DNA of 64,000 nt from assembly GCF_023006505.1 (NCBI RefSeq), contig NZ_JALBGV010000004.1:121960-185959 (forward strand), written 5' to 3'. Below the pieces are notes generated by a model. The model made no database searches. It was not told the origin of the DNA and saw nothing but the letters and a program-made list of their open reading frames with translations. The position numbers and the translations under genes are program-made. The DNA is from Neorhizobium sp. SHOUNA12A. GTDB taxonomy: Bacteria > Pseudomonadota > Alphaproteobacteria > Rhizobiales > Rhizobiaceae. Of the stretch, positions 53,194-62,606 are shown piece after piece. How positions within the stretch are numbered: position 1 is the stretch's first letter; each line of letters starts with the position of its first letter.

Positions 53194-54801
53194 TCACATC
53201 CGGAACACGCCGAAGCGTGTATCCTCGATCGGAGCATTGAGGGCGGCGGAGAGGCTCAGGCCCAGGACCTGCCGTGTCTTGGCCGGGTGGATGATGCCAT
53301 CGTCCCAGAGCCTCGCGGAGGCATAAAGCGGGTGGCTCTGTTCCTCGAACTGGTCGAGCACCGGCTGTTTGAAGGCCGCCTCCTCGTCCGCGCCCCATGT
53401 CTTGCCGCCGCGCTCGATCGCCTCGCGCCGGACCGTCGCCAGTACGCCGGCGGCTTGCGGGCCGCCCATCACCGAAATCCGGCTGTTCGGCCAGGTCCAG
53501 AGGAAACGCGGCGAATAGGCGCGGCCGGCCATGCCGTAATTGCCGGCGCCGAAGGAACCGCCAAGCAGGATCGTGACCTTCGGCACGGACGTTGTCGCAA
53601 CCGCCGTCACCAGCTTGGCGCCGTGCTTGGCGATGCCCTCCGCCTCGTATCTGCGGCCGACCATGAAGCCGGTGATGTTCTGCAGGAAGACCAGCGGGAT
53701 TTTTCGCTGCGAGCAGAGCTCGATGAAATGCGCGCCCTTCTGGGCGCTTTCGGAAAACAGCACACCATTGTTGGCGACGATGCCGACGGAAACCCCGAAG
53801 ACATGCGCGAAGCCGCAGACCAGCGTCATGCCGAACCGCGCCTTGAACTCGTCGAACCGGGAGCCATCCACCACCCGCGCGATCACTTCGCGGATATCGT
53901 AGGGGGTGCTCAGCGAGGACGGGACGATCGCGGCGATTTCTTCCGGATCGTAAAGCGGTTCCTCGGGCGTCGCCAGCACCACCGTATCCGGCTTGCGGGT
54001 GTTCAGTCCGCCAACGGCGCGGCGGACCAGCGCGAGCGCGTGGGCGTCGTTGCGGGCGAGATGATCGGCGACGCCGGACAGCCTTGTGTGGACATCGCCG
54101 CCGCCGAGATCTTCGGCCGAGACTTCCTCGCCCGTCGCGGCCTTCACCAGCGGCGGGCCGGCGAGGAAGATCGTGCCCTGGTCCTTGACGATGATCGCCT
54201 CGTCGGACATGGCCGGCACATAGGCACCGCCGGCGGTGCAGGAACCCATGACGGCGGCGATCTGGGCGATGCCCTTCGCCGACATGCGGGCCTGGTTGAA
54301 GAAGATGCGGCCAAAATGATCGCGGTCGGGAAACACCTCGTCCTGGTTCGGCAGGTTGGCGCCGCCGGAATCGACCAGATAGACGCAAGGGAGACGGTTC
54401 TCCTCGGCGATCTCCTGGGCCCGCAGGTGTTTCTTGACGGTCATCGGGTAGTAGGTGCCGCCCTTCACGGTGGCGTCGTTGGCGACGACCATCACCTCGC
54501 GGCCCTCGACCCGGCCGATGCCGGTGACGATGCCGGCCGACGGGCTCGCCCCGCCGTACAGCCCATGCGCGGCGGTGGCTCCGATTTCGAGAAAGGGCGA
54601 GCCGTGGTCCAGCAGACGCGCAATGCGTTCGCGGGGAAGCAGTTTGCCGCGCTTCACATGCCGCGCCCGCGCTTCCTCGCCGCCGCCGGCTTCGGCGAGC
54701 TTTACCGCCGTCTCGACCTCGGCAAGCTTTGCCTGCATCGCGGCACGGTTCGCTTCGGCGGCTTCGCTCCTCAGGTTGACCGCAGACCGGATGACAGCCA
54801 T
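53194..54801 (-). CDS. liuB: methylcrotonyl-CoA carboxylase, carboxyltransferase beta subunit
   Basis: 535 residues from ATG 54801; the longer frame to 55485 is a shadow over liuA. Carboxyltransferase features: [11 protein letters not shown] near residue 63, the N-terminal biotin-binding loop V-D-S-G-G-A-N-L-P near 150, and [11 protein letters not shown] near 415. It moves CO2 from carboxybiotin to 3-methylcrotonyl-CoA. Its ATG overlaps the liuA stop by four bases. Full-length and intact. Confidence 0.96.
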   Translation of the reverse strand: MAVIRSAVNLRSEAAEANRAAMQAKLAEVETAVKLAEAGGGEEARARHVKRGKLLPRERIARLLDHGSPFLEIGATAAHGLYGGASPSAGIVTGIGRVEGREVMVVANDATVKGGTYYPMTVKKHLRAQEIAEENRLPCVYLVDSGGANLPNQDEVFPDRDHFGRIFFNQARMSAKGIAQIAAVMGSCTAGGAYVPAMSDEAIIVKDQGTIFLAGPPLVKAATGEEVSAEDLGGGDVHTRLSGVADHLARNDAHALALVRRAVGGLNTRKPDTVVLATPEEPLYDPEEIAAIVPSSLSTPYDIREVIARVVDGSRFDEFKARFGMTLVCGFAHVFGVSVGIVANNGVLFSESAQKGAHFIELCSQRKIPLVFLQNITGFMVGRRYEAEGIAKHGAKLVTAVATTSVPKVTILLGGSFGAGNYGMAGRAYSPRFLWTWPNSRISVMGGPQAAGVLATVRREAIERGGKTWGADEEAAFKQPVLDQFEEQSHPLYASARLWDDGIIHPAKTRQVLGLSLSAALNAPIEDTRFGVFRM

Positions 54802-55964
54802 CAGGCGGTTTCCTTGAAGAGTTCGCGGCCGATCAGCATACGGCGGATTTCGGACGTGCCGGCGCCGATCTCCATCAGCTTGGCGTCGCGCAGCAGCCGG
54901 CCGGTCGGATTGTCGTTGATATAGCCGTTGCCGCCGAGGATCTGGATTGCCTGCAGTGCCTGCTGGGTCGCCTGTTCGGAGGCGTAGAGGCAGCAGGCGG
55001 CGGCATCCTGGCGCGTCACGGCGCCGCGATCGCAGGCAGCGGCGACGGCATAGACATAGGCGCGGGCGGAATTCATCGCCGTGTACATGTCGGCGACCTT
55101 CGCCTGGATCAGCTGGAATTCGCCGATCGGCTGGCCGAACTGCTTTCGCTCGTGGACATAGGGCATGACCACATCGAGGCAGGCATGCATGATGCCGATG
55201 CCGATGGCGGAGAGCACGACGCGCTCGTAGTCGAGCCCCGACATCAGCACGCGCACGCCGCCGCCTTCGGAACCCATGACGTTTTCGGCCGGCACTTCGC
55301 AATCCTCGAACACCAGTTCGCAGGTGTTGGAGCCGCGCATGCCGAGCTTGTCGAGCTTCTGGGCCGTCGTGAACCCCTTGAAATCCCTCTCGACAAGGAA
55401 GGCGGTGATGCCTTTGGAGGCGGCGGCCGGATCGGTCTTGGCGTAGACCACCAGAACATCGGCATCGGGGCCGTTGGTGATCCACATCTTGGTTCCGTTC
55501 AAGACGTAACGATCGCCCTGCTTCTCGGCGCGGAGCTTCATCGAGACGACGTCGGAACCGGCGCCGGGCTCCGACATGGCGAGCGCGCCGACATGTTCTC
55601 CCGAGCAGAGTTTCGGCAGGTAACGCGCCTTCTGGTCGGCATTGCCGTTGCGGTTGATCTGGTTGACGCAGAGGTTGGAATGGGCACCGTAGCTGAGCGA
55701 TGTGGAGGCCGAGGCACGAGCCAGTTCCTCGACGGCGACGACATGAGCGAGATAACCGAGGCCCGTGCCGCCGAAATCCGGATCGGCGGTGATGCCGAGC
55801 AGGCCGAGCGCCCCCAGTTCGGGCCAGAGATCTCGGGCAAATTCGTTGCTGCGGTCGATTTCGTCGGCGCGAGGCTTGAGTTTTTCCTGCGCGAAACGGT
55901 GGACCGTCTCACGAACAGCGTCGACCTCCTCGCCGAGCGCAAAATTCATGCTTGCGTGGAACAC
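54801..55964 (-). CDS. liuA: isovaleryl-CoA dehydrogenase
   Basis: 387 residues from GTG 55964, which has GGAGG seven bases upstream and gives the family N-terminus M-F-H-x-x-M-N-F; ATG 55949 is the alternative. Acyl-CoA dehydrogenase fold: A-M-S-E-P-G-A-G-S near residue 130, W-I-T-N-G near 160, and G-L-D-Y-E-R-V-V near 245 with the catalytic Glu typical of isovaleryl-CoA dehydrogenases. Oxidises isovaleryl-CoA with FAD and electron transfer flavoprotein. First gene of the liu operon; no LiuR gene next to it. Confidence 0.95.
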   Translation of the reverse strand: MFHASMNFALGEEVDAVRETVHRFAQEKLKPRADEIDRSNEFARDLWPELGALGLLGITADPDFGGTGLGYLAHVVAVEELARASASTSLSYGAHSNLCVNQINRNGNADQKARYLPKLCSGEHVGALAMSEPGAGSDVVSMKLRAEKQGDRYVLNGTKMWITNGPDADVLVVYAKTDPAAASKGITAFLVERDFKGFTTAQKLDKLGMRGSNTCELVFEDCEVPAENVMGSEGGGVRVLMSGLDYERVVLSAIGIGIMHACLDVVMPYVHERKQFGQPIGEFQLIQAKVADMYTAMNSARAYVYAVAAACDRGAVTRQDAAACCLYASEQATQQALQAIQILGGNGYINDNPTGRLLRDAKLMEIGAGTSEIRRMLIGRELFKETA

Positions 55965-56106
55965 CCTGCATCCTCCCGGTGTACCAAGTTCAGTATGTCA
56001 GAAAGTAGTGGGGCAGCGGCGGCAGGTCGTCAATGGCTGGACGGGGCTGCGACGCGACATCGCAAGATACGGTCTTCCGGTTGGCCCCCATTGAACGAAG
56101 ATTGCC

Positions 56107-56469
56107 CTATTCGGGCAGATGATAGGGGTGAATGCCGGGAGCCCATTCGTTATTCGGCATCCGTGTGCCGGTATAGGTCACGCCGCTCGGCGACTTGCAG
56201 CGGTAGATCCGGGTCGGCATGACATCGCCATAGAGAATGTCGAAACCGCCACGACTGCGATAGACGTTCTCGATATCGCTGGTGCAGTCATAGGCCTGTT
56301 TCTTCACGCGCTCCTCCTCGGGCACGACGCCGGGCAGGTTGCGGAAATAGGTCTGGGTGTCCTTGGGGAAGGCCAGGGGCTCGGCTGCGAATACCTCGGC
56401 CGGAACCAACGCGGCGACAAGCAGCGCCACGAGCATCATGGCCGGCAGTATCCATGCACCTTTGAGCAT
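56107..56469 (-). CDS. small secreted protein of unknown function
   Basis: 120 residues from ATG 56469, with GAGGAG seven bases upstream; longer frame to 56565 is not used. Signal peptide of about 28 residues with a strong Leu/Val/Ala core. The mature region holds two Cys (A-Y-D-C-T-S, Y-R-C-K-S), an I-L-Y-G-D-V-M-P-T-R-I strand near 78 and G-V-T-Y-T-G-T-R-M-P near 95. No family recognised. It is divergent from liuA's 3' surroundings only by orientation; in fact it lies 142 bp beyond the liuA start on the same strand. Confidence 0.72.
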   Translation of the reverse strand: MLKGAWILPAMMLVALLVAALVPAEVFAAEPLAFPKDTQTYFRNLPGVVPEEERVKKQAYDCTSDIENVYRSRGGFDILYGDVMPTRIYRCKSPSGVTYTGTRMPNNEWAPGIHPYHLPE

Positions 56470-56561
56470 CAATCGACTCCTCATCCACGAAAACTGCGGA
56501 CGATTCAAAGATATGGACGGCAGGAGGCCCGATCCATGGGCCGGGGACCACGTTTGCGTGA

Positions 56562-57422
56562 TCATCGGCGGTTATCCAGGCGGCGATAGCCGGTGGGCTG
56601 CTGGTAGAGCCATCCGATCCGCTGAACGGCCGCCTCGAAATTCTCGCGGGCGACGCTCATCGTGTGGCCGTTGGCGTGGAGAAGCGTCTCGGCATTCTCC
56701 ATGATGCCGACATGACCTTTCCATAAAACGAGGTCGCCGCGGCGAAGTTCCCCTTGGCCGATCTCTTTGCCGATCGAGGCCTGCATATCGGAGTCGCGCG
56801 GGGCAAATTGACCGGTCATCATCAGGGCGAGCTGCACGAGCGACGAGCAATCAAGACCGAAACCGGAACGGCCACCCCAGAGATAGGGCGTCTCGATGAA
56901 TTTTTCGGCGACGGTGACGTAGTCCCCATCCAAGGTTTCGGCGATGGGCAGGCAATGGCGGGCGATCACCGCCTCGCCGCTTGCCAATACGAGATAACGG
57001 GTGCCGCGGGTTTCCGCCTCGCCGACGACGGTGACGCGGCTCCCCATCGACAGGGCGCCCACCGGCGGCTTGCGTAGCTCCGGCTCCGGATAAAGGAAGG
57101 TGCGGGGCACGGCGATGCGGTGGGTGGGCTCGTCCAGGCCTCCGAGCATCGCCTCCGGCAGGTAACCGACATAGCCGTCCTGATCGGCCTGCACCCAGGC
57201 AAAACCCTCGGCGCGGTCGAAGACCCGGACGGTTTCGCCCCACAAAAGTTCGGTATCGATGCCGCGGGCAAGGTCCGGTGCCGGGCGCAGCTGGGCCACC
57301 GGCACGGCGATGCGTGCCGGCTCGCCGCGGACGAACTGGCCTGCCTCGACGCTGCCCTTCAGCGTCTCGTCTGCAAGGTCGGGGCGGAAGGCGTGCAGGC
57401 GTCTGTCGAGCAGCTTGGTCAT
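56562..57422 (-). CDS. NlpC/P60-family hydrolase with SH3-like domains
   Basis: 286 residues without a signal peptide. Two SH3-like modules occupy about residues 25-160 (V-R-V-F-D-R-A-E-G-F-A-W-V-Q near 66), and the C-terminal NlpC/P60 domain (about 165-286) has the Cys in G-L-D-C-S-S-L-V near 192, His 237 in W-K-G-H-V-G-I and His 249. These are cell-wall gamma-D-Glu-diaminopimelate peptidases, often used in muropeptide recycling when cytosolic. It follows a MarR gene and leucyl aminopeptidase, a set common in rhizobia. Confidence 0.9.
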   Translation of the reverse strand: MTKLLDRRLHAFRPDLADETLKGSVEAGQFVRGEPARIAVPVAQLRPAPDLARGIDTELLWGETVRVFDRAEGFAWVQADQDGYVGYLPEAMLGGLDEPTHRIAVPRTFLYPEPELRKPPVGALSMGSRVTVVGEAETRGTRYLVLASGEAVIARHCLPIAETLDGDYVTVAEKFIETPYLWGGRSGFGLDCSSLVQLALMMTGQFAPRDSDMQASIGKEIGQGELRRGDLVLWKGHVGIMENAETLLHANGHTMSVARENFEAAVQRIGWLYQQPTGYRRLDNRR

Positions 57423-57457
57423 TTCAAAATCCCTTCGGGCGCCTTATGCCAAACCCG

Positions 57458-57799
57458 TCACTTGCGGCCTTCCTTGATGATCAGGTCGCCCAGCTTTTCC
57501 AGATAGAGCGCACCCGTCACCGTGCGCTTGATCACCACATTGCGGCGGTCCCGCTCGTCGCGTTGGCGGTCCACCAGACCCATCTCGCCCATCGTGTCGA
57601 GCGCGCGGGTGATGACCGGCTTGGTAACGCCCAGCGTCGCCGCCAGGCCACGTACCGTGTGCGGCGGCGGCACGAGATAAATATGCAGCAAAATGGACAT
57701 CTGGCGCAATGTCAGATCGCGGCCGTCGTGGCGCACCTGCTCCAGCGATACCCGGTGCCAGAGGCCCAGCGCTTCAGTGGCGGTCAGTTCAACCGGCAT
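57458..57799 (-). CDS. MarR-family regulator
   Basis: 113 residues from ATG 57799 (GTG codons at 57802 and 57805 are alternatives). A short winged-helix protein: L-T-L-R-Q-M-S-I-L-L-H-I-Y near residue 30, V-R-G-L-A-A-T-L-G-V-T-K-P-V near 50, and wing D-E-R-D-R-R-N near 82. It lacks the N-terminal dimer arm of longer MarR proteins. It lies between leucyl aminopeptidase and the NlpC/P60 gene and probably controls one or both. Confidence 0.85.
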   Translation of the reverse strand: MPVELTATEALGLWHRVSLEQVRHDGRDLTLRQMSILLHIYLVPPPHTVRGLAATLGVTKPVITRALDTMGEMGLVDRQRDERDRRNVVIKRTVTGALYLEKLGDLIIKEGRK

Positions 57800-57884
57800 C
57801 ACCACCTCGGTTCCAAATTCGGCCTCGGTTCACAATCCGACGAATTTTAGGCCGAACTTCTTACCGGTCTGTTTCGGAGCCGGT

Positions 57885-59276
57885 TTATTTCGCGGCCATG
57901 TCGCGGATCGTGCGATAGAGTGCGCGGATCGCAAACGCCTCGCCGCCGACCGGTGCATGCGGCTTTTCGGCCGCCACCCAGCCATAGATGTCGAAATGCA
58001 CCCAGCTCCTGGTCGCGGTGACGAAACGCTTGAGGAAAAGTGCTGCGGTGATCGCGCCGGCCATGCCGCCCGAGGGCGAATTGGTGATATCGGCGGCGCG
58101 GGAGCGGATATCCTTGTCGTAGCCCATCCACAGCGGCAGGCGCCACATCGGATCGGCTTCGGTGCGTCCCGCGTCCATCAGCTTGCCGGCAAGCGTTTCG
58201 TCGTCGGTGAAATAGGGAGCAAGCTCGGTGCCGAGCGCGACGCGGGCAGCCCCCGTCAGCGTCGACATGTCGACCATCAGGTCCGGCGGGTTTTCGTCCG
58301 CATAGGCGAGCGCGTCGGCAAGGACCAGCCGGCCTTCCGCGTCGGTATTGTCGATCTGCACGGTGATGCCCTTGCGGCTCCTGTAGATATCGCCGGGGCG
58401 GAAGGCATTACCGGAAATGGAGTTCTCGACCGCCGGCACCAGAACCTGCAGGTCGACCTTGAGACCGGCATCCATGATCATCAGGGCAAGGCCCATGACG
58501 TTCGCCGCGCCGCCCATGTCCTTCTTCATCAGCGCCATGTTGGCGGCACCCTTGATGTCGAGACCGCCAGTATCGAAGCACACCCCCTTGCCGACCAGGG
58601 TGACACGCGGATGGCCCTTCTCTCCCCAGCGCATTTCGAGCAGCCGCGGAGGCGAGATGCTGGCGCGCCCGACGGTATGGACGAGCGGGAAATTCCGGGC
58701 GAGCAGGTCCTCGCCGACGATCGACGTGACGGTCGCGCCGTAATGTTCGCCAAGCGCCCGGAATGCCGCTTCGAGCTCGATCGGCCCCATCTCGTTGGTC
58801 GGAATATTGATGAGGTCACGGGCCAGGAAAACGCCGGCAAGCTGGCGCTCGACATCGGCGGCATCGGCCGTGACCGGGATCGCAAGCCGGACGTCCTTCG
58901 GTTTTTCGGACTTGTAGCGGCTGAAACCGTAGGTGCCGAGGCCGTAGCCGAGAGCAAGATGCGCGCCGCCAAGCGCCGAGGTCTCGACATGCCAGTCACC
59001 CGCCGGCAAGAGCTTCGAGAGTTTGCCGGTAATGAACGGTGCCTCGGCGGGATCGCTGCCAAGGCCGAACAGGGCGCTGCCCACTTCATTGCCCGCAGGT
59101 ACCACAAGCAGAGCACCGGCTTCCGCCTTGAAGCCCGACGCCTTCGCCCAGGCGAGCGCCGCCGCATCGAGCTTCCCAGCCTCCAGGTCGGAGGGCGTCA
59201 CGGCATGGACCGGCCTTGACGTCGCCCCTTTCGCGCTGAAGGGAGAGGGACGTTCGATATACTGATAGGGAGTCAT
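57885..59276 (-). CDS. leucyl aminopeptidase family protein (M17)
   Basis: 463 residues. The M17 active-site signature N-T-D-A-E-G-R-L near residue 310 carries the catalytic Arg and two metal ligands, with V-G-K-G-V-C-F-D-T-G-G near 236 providing others and M-K-K-D-M-G-G near 260. Removes N-terminal residues from peptides with a dinuclear metal site in the cytosol. It is somewhat shorter than PepA (about 500). Along with the NlpC/P60 gene it may take part in peptide and muropeptide recycling. Confidence 0.94.
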   Translation of the reverse strand: MTPYQYIERPSPFSAKGATSRPVHAVTPSDLEAGKLDAAALAWAKASGFKAEAGALLVVPAGNEVGSALFGLGSDPAEAPFITGKLSKLLPAGDWHVETSALGGAHLALGYGLGTYGFSRYKSEKPKDVRLAIPVTADAADVERQLAGVFLARDLINIPTNEMGPIELEAAFRALGEHYGATVTSIVGEDLLARNFPLVHTVGRASISPPRLLEMRWGEKGHPRVTLVGKGVCFDTGGLDIKGAANMALMKKDMGGAANVMGLALMIMDAGLKVDLQVLVPAVENSISGNAFRPGDIYRSRKGITVQIDNTDAEGRLVLADALAYADENPPDLMVDMSTLTGAARVALGTELAPYFTDDETLAGKLMDAGRTEADPMWRLPLWMGYDKDIRSRAADITNSPSGGMAGAITAALFLKRFVTATRSWVHFDIYGWVAAEKPHAPVGGEAFAIRALYRTIRDMAAK

Positions 59277-59416
59277 GGGCGGGCCTTCGGAAGCTGCTGG
59301 AATCGCTCGTCTTAACGATCTGTTAGGGTTAACAGTTTATTGCTGGAGTGGAAATGCGCTATCTGCCCGCTCCCTATTCGGAAGACGTGGCACCGGACCG
59401 AACGAGACCGCACCCC

Positions 59417-60250
59417 ATGACCGCTTCCGCAGCCGTGACGCTTCGCAAGACCCGCCTCGCCCAGACCGCCGCCTTCGCCCTTCTCACCGCTCTTTCGGTC
59501 ACCGGTTGTGCGACGAACCGGGACGTGGCGACGACGGGCTCGATCCCGAGGGCCTCGGCCGCCTCCATGGACGGCATGAATGCGGACGCGCTTGCAGGCA
59601 CAGAGAAGTCGATCGGCGAAAGTTATGCCCGAGATCCGAAGAACAAGGAAATCGGGCTGCGCTACGCGACGGTGCTCGGTATGACGGGCAAGAGCGCGCA
59701 GGCGCTTGCGGTGATGCAGCAGGTGGCGATTGCTCACCCGGCCGACCGCGAGGTGCTGGCCGCCTATGGCAAGGCGCAGGCCGGTGCCGGCCAGCTCGAA
59801 CAGGCGCTCGCGACCATCAACCGCGCCCAGACCCCCGATCATCCGGACTGGCGCCTCTATTCGGCCGAAGGCGCCGTGCTCGATCAGCTCGGGCGCTCGG
59901 CGGAGGCTCGCCAGAAATACCGCATGGCGCTTGATACCCAGCCGAACGAGCCAAGTGTGATGTCCAATCTCGGAATGTCCTATGTGCTTTCCGGCGACCT
60001 GAAGACGGCGGAAACCTACATGCGTAATGCCGCCGGCCAGCCTGCCGCTGACAGCCGCGTCCGCCAGAACCTGGCGCTGGTGGTCGGCCTGCAGGGTCGT
60101 TTTTCGGAAGCAGAACAGATCGCCCGCCGCGAACTCTCGCAGCAGCAGGCCGATGCCAACGTCACCTATCTGCGCTCGATGTTATCCCAGCAAAACGCCT
60201 GGACGAAGCTCGCCGACAAGGATGGCAAAGGAAAGCCCAATACGAACTGA
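59417..60250 (+). CDS. tadD: TPR lipoprotein of the Flp pilus system
   Basis: 277 residues from ATG 59417, where the signal peptide and lipobox L-S-V-T-G-C (Cys 31) begin correctly; the frame opens at 59348. After the lipobox there are four or more tetratricopeptide repeats (G-K-A-Q-A-G-A-G-Q-L-E-Q-A-L near 120, N-L-G-M-S-Y-V-L-S-G near 185). TadD proteins are outer-membrane lipoproteins needed for Flp pilus assembly. It points toward the tad operon from the other strand, an unusual arrangement. Confidence 0.88.
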   Translation: MTASAAVTLRKTRLAQTAAFALLTALSVTGCATNRDVATTGSIPRASAASMDGMNADALAGTEKSIGESYARDPKNKEIGLRYATVLGMTGKSAQALAVMQQVAIAHPADREVLAAYGKAQAGAGQLEQALATINRAQTPDHPDWRLYSAEGAVLDQLGRSAEARQKYRMALDTQPNEPSVMSNLGMSYVLSGDLKTAETYMRNAAGQPAADSRVRQNLALVVGLQGRFSEAEQIARRELSQQQADANVTYLRSMLSQQNAWTKLADKDGKGKPNTN

Positions 60251-60275
60251 TGGGGCTTCTTCCGCCATTCCAACA

Positions 60276-60306
60276 AAAACCGGCCTTGCGCCGGTTTTCT
60301 CGTTTT
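60276..60306 (+). terminator. terminator of tadD
   Basis: AAAACCGGC (60276-60284) pairs with GCCGGTTTT (60290-60298) around CTTGC; TCTCGTTTT follows on the plus strand. On the minus strand the left arm ends in a T-run too, so it might also serve the opposing strand. Confidence 0.78.
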
Positions 60307-60330
60307 CGGGAATGGTCCTGTCGGAGCGCC

Positions 60331-60402
60331 TTAGATAAGGCGCGAGATCACGGTGATGATTCCGCCGATCAGGACGAGGTTCACGCAAAGTCGTGTCAGC
60401 AT
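60331..60402 (-). CDS. 23-residue hydrophobic peptide between tadC and tadD
   Basis: Start ATG 60402 with GGAGG eight bases upstream, stop TAA at 60331. The peptide begins M-L-T-R-L-C-V and continues with a single hydrophobic helix (L-I-G-G-I-I-T-V-I) ending R-L-I. Too short for usual gene calls. It lies about 190 bp after the end of tadC on the same strand, but before the tadD terminator. Could be a small membrane protein or chance; the ribosome site argues for translation. Confidence 0.45.
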   Translation of the reverse strand: MLTRLCVNLVLIGGIITVISRLI

Positions 60403-60589
60403 CTTGGTATCCTCCGAATATGTTTCGTTCACGAACCGGCGGGGCTGGAAGAGCCGGCCGTCTCGAGCTGATGGAGAGGATATTGGACCGATCCCGCTGA
60501 ACGCCGTCTGAAACGGGAGTTCATATCACGTTCAACAATGGGCACGCGCGGCCGGTGCGGGTCGAACGCCGAATGTTAGAAAACCGCGT

Positions 60590-61567
60590 TCAGTGGAACT
60601 TGTCGGCGACCTGGATGCCGGCCGGACCAAGGATGACGGCGATCAGGACCGGCAGGAAGAACAGGATCATCGGGACGGTGAGCTTCGGCGGCAGGGCGGC
60701 CGCCTTCTTTTCCGCTTCGTTCATCCGCTCGTCGCGACCTTCCTGGGCAAGTACGCGCAGCGCCGAGGCGATCGGCGTGCCATAACGTTCCGCCTGGATC
60801 AGCGCCTGGGTAACGGCCCTGACGATATCGAGCTGGGTGCGGATGCCGAGATTTTCGAGCGCGGTGCGGCGGTCCTGCAAGAAGGAGAGCTCGGCCGTCG
60901 TCAGCACCATTTCCTCGGCCAGCGGCGGCGACGCCTGCGCCATCTCCTCGGCCACGCGGCGCATCGCCGCTTCCATGGAAATCCCCGATTCGACGCAGAT
61001 CAACATCAGGTCGAGCGCATCGGGCCAGGCCCGCTTGATGGAATGCTGGCGCTTCTTCACCCGGTTGGAAATGTAGATGTTCGGTGCGTAGAAGCCGATA
61101 TAGGCGATAACGATCGCCGCCAGCATGCGGATCGGGAACGGCCGGGTGGCGAGGTTGCCGAGCACGAAAATCCACACGATAGCGGCCGCAAGGAAAACGA
61201 AGGGCAGCAGGAAACGGGCCAGCAGGAACATGTTGAGGGCGTTCTGCGACCTCAGACCGGCGGCACGAAGCCTGTTGACGGTGTTGTCGTCAACCAGCGC
61301 CTTGCGCAGATTGAAGCGCTCGACGATCTGCCGAACCGACTGATTATTCTGCGCACGCAGCGACGTCTTCGACTGTTCGGAATTCATGCGGGCGCGTTCG
61401 CGGGCGCGGATCTGTTCGCGCTCGGTGGAGACGGCCTTCATGCGCTTGTCGAGATCTCCCTTTTCGAGGAAAGGGCTCGCCAGCGTGTAGAGGGTCGCGA
61501 AAACCGCCACGGCCACCAGAATGGCAAGCAGTGTGATCGGATCGGTAAGCGTCGTTGCCAGTCCCAT
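60590..61567 (-). CDS. tadC: Flp pilus assembly protein TadC
   Basis: 325 residues; N-terminal membrane segment, then a soluble coiled-coil-like part, two central membrane helices, a type II secretion F-like domain (A-W-P-D-A-L-D-L-M-L-I-C-V-E-S-G near residue 185, A-E-R-Y-G-T-P-I near 257) and a C-terminal helix. Polytopic inner-membrane platform protein of the Tad machine, pairing with TadB. It lies 12 bp after tadB. Its 3' end is convergent with tadD across a 340-bp gap. Confidence 0.94.
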   Translation of the reverse strand: MGLATTLTDPITLLAILVAVAVFATLYTLASPFLEKGDLDKRMKAVSTEREQIRARERARMNSEQSKTSLRAQNNQSVRQIVERFNLRKALVDDNTVNRLRAAGLRSQNALNMFLLARFLLPFVFLAAAIVWIFVLGNLATRPFPIRMLAAIVIAYIGFYAPNIYISNRVKKRQHSIKRAWPDALDLMLICVESGISMEAAMRRVAEEMAQASPPLAEEMVLTTAELSFLQDRRTALENLGIRTQLDIVRAVTQALIQAERYGTPIASALRVLAQEGRDERMNEAEKKAAALPPKLTVPMILFFLPVLIAVILGPAGIQVADKFH

Positions 61568-61579
61568 CGTCCCGTCCCC

Positions 61580-62593
61580 TCAGATGTCGAAGTTGATCAT
61601 GTTGCGCATGACGAAGATGCCGATCGACATCCAGACGCCGGAAGCCAAAAGGATCAGGTGCCCGCGCGGATCGGTGAAGATGATCGAGATGTACTGAGGC
61701 GAGGTCAGATAGACGAGCAGCGATACGATGAAGGGCAAAGCGCCGATGATCACCGCCGAAGCCTTCGCTTCCATCGACAACGCCTGCACCTTGGCCTTCA
61801 TCTTCTTGCGCTCGCGCAGCACCTTGGAAAGGTTGCCGATCGCTTCGGAAAGATTGCCGCCGGCCTGGCCCTGAATGGTGATGACGATCGCAAAGAAATT
61901 CACTTCCGGCAGCGGCATGGTCAACATCATGCGGGTGCAGGCTTCGGGAATGCTCAGGCCCACCTGCTGGGATTCGATCACGCGGCGGAATTCCGTCTTC
62001 ACCGGCTCCTGGCCGTCGGATGCGATCAGTCGCATTGAATCGTTGAGCGGCAGGCCGGATTTGATCGATCGCACCATGACGTCGAGCGCATTCGGAAATT
62101 CCTCCAGGAACTTCTTCTGGCGACGCTTGACCAGGAAACCAACGATCCAGCGCGGCAAGCCGACCGCGCTGACGAAGGCTGCGCCGAGGGCGGCAAGCAA
62201 AGGCAGCCCGGCAATCAAGGTGACGAGGAAGACGAAGACGCCGAAAAGGACACTGAACATATAGAAGCGGCCCATCGTCAGGGACAGGCCGGTCTGGGCG
62301 AGCTTGGATTTCAAGCTGCCGTCGCCCATCTTCCTGTTCTTCTCTTCCTGCTTCTTCTCCAGGTCCTTGATCGAGTCCTGCATGGACTTGCGGCGCTTGG
62401 AAAGCTCCTGCACCCGGTCTCGAGCGTCCTTGACCTTGTTGAGATCGGTTTCCGCCGACTTCACCCGGTTGAGCCGGCTGTCTGCCTTCTTTTCCACTTC
62501 CATGCGGGAGAACAACAGCCCGTAACAGACCGCCGCCGCGGCGACCGCCACGAGGGCGATGATCGCCACGACATTGATATCCAACCCGAACAT
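61580..62593 (-). CDS. tadB: Flp pilus assembly protein TadB
   Basis: 337 residues. Membrane helix at the N-terminus, a charged coiled coil (R-D-R-V-Q-E-L-S-K-R-R-K-S-M near 60), two helices near 115-150, the T2SSF domain (F-P-N-A-L-D-V-M-V-R-S-I-K-S-G near 178, G-Q-A-G-G-N-L-S-E-A near 245), and a last helix near 275-330. Inner-membrane platform partner of TadC. It lies 13 bp after cpaF on the same strand. Confidence 0.94.
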   Translation of the reverse strand: MFGLDINVVAIIALVAVAAAAVCYGLLFSRMEVEKKADSRLNRVKSAETDLNKVKDARDRVQELSKRRKSMQDSIKDLEKKQEEKNRKMGDGSLKSKLAQTGLSLTMGRFYMFSVLFGVFVFLVTLIAGLPLLAALGAAFVSAVGLPRWIVGFLVKRRQKKFLEEFPNALDVMVRSIKSGLPLNDSMRLIASDGQEPVKTEFRRVIESQQVGLSIPEACTRMMLTMPLPEVNFFAIVITIQGQAGGNLSEAIGNLSKVLRERKKMKAKVQALSMEAKASAVIIGALPFIVSLLVYLTSPQYISIIFTDPRGHLILLASGVWMSIGIFVMRNMINFDI

Positions 62594-62606
62594 GGAATTC
62601 CGCTCC

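Noticed and set aside
52942..54924. 660-codon plus-strand ORF opposite liuB and liuA
   Set aside because: Antisense shadow crossing the operon repeats; liu genes are full-length with active-site motifs.
59314..59334. Two TTAA motifs upstream of tadD as a CtrA site
   Set aside because: Spacing between the halves is about 12 bases, not the seven of the consensus, so it is not supported.
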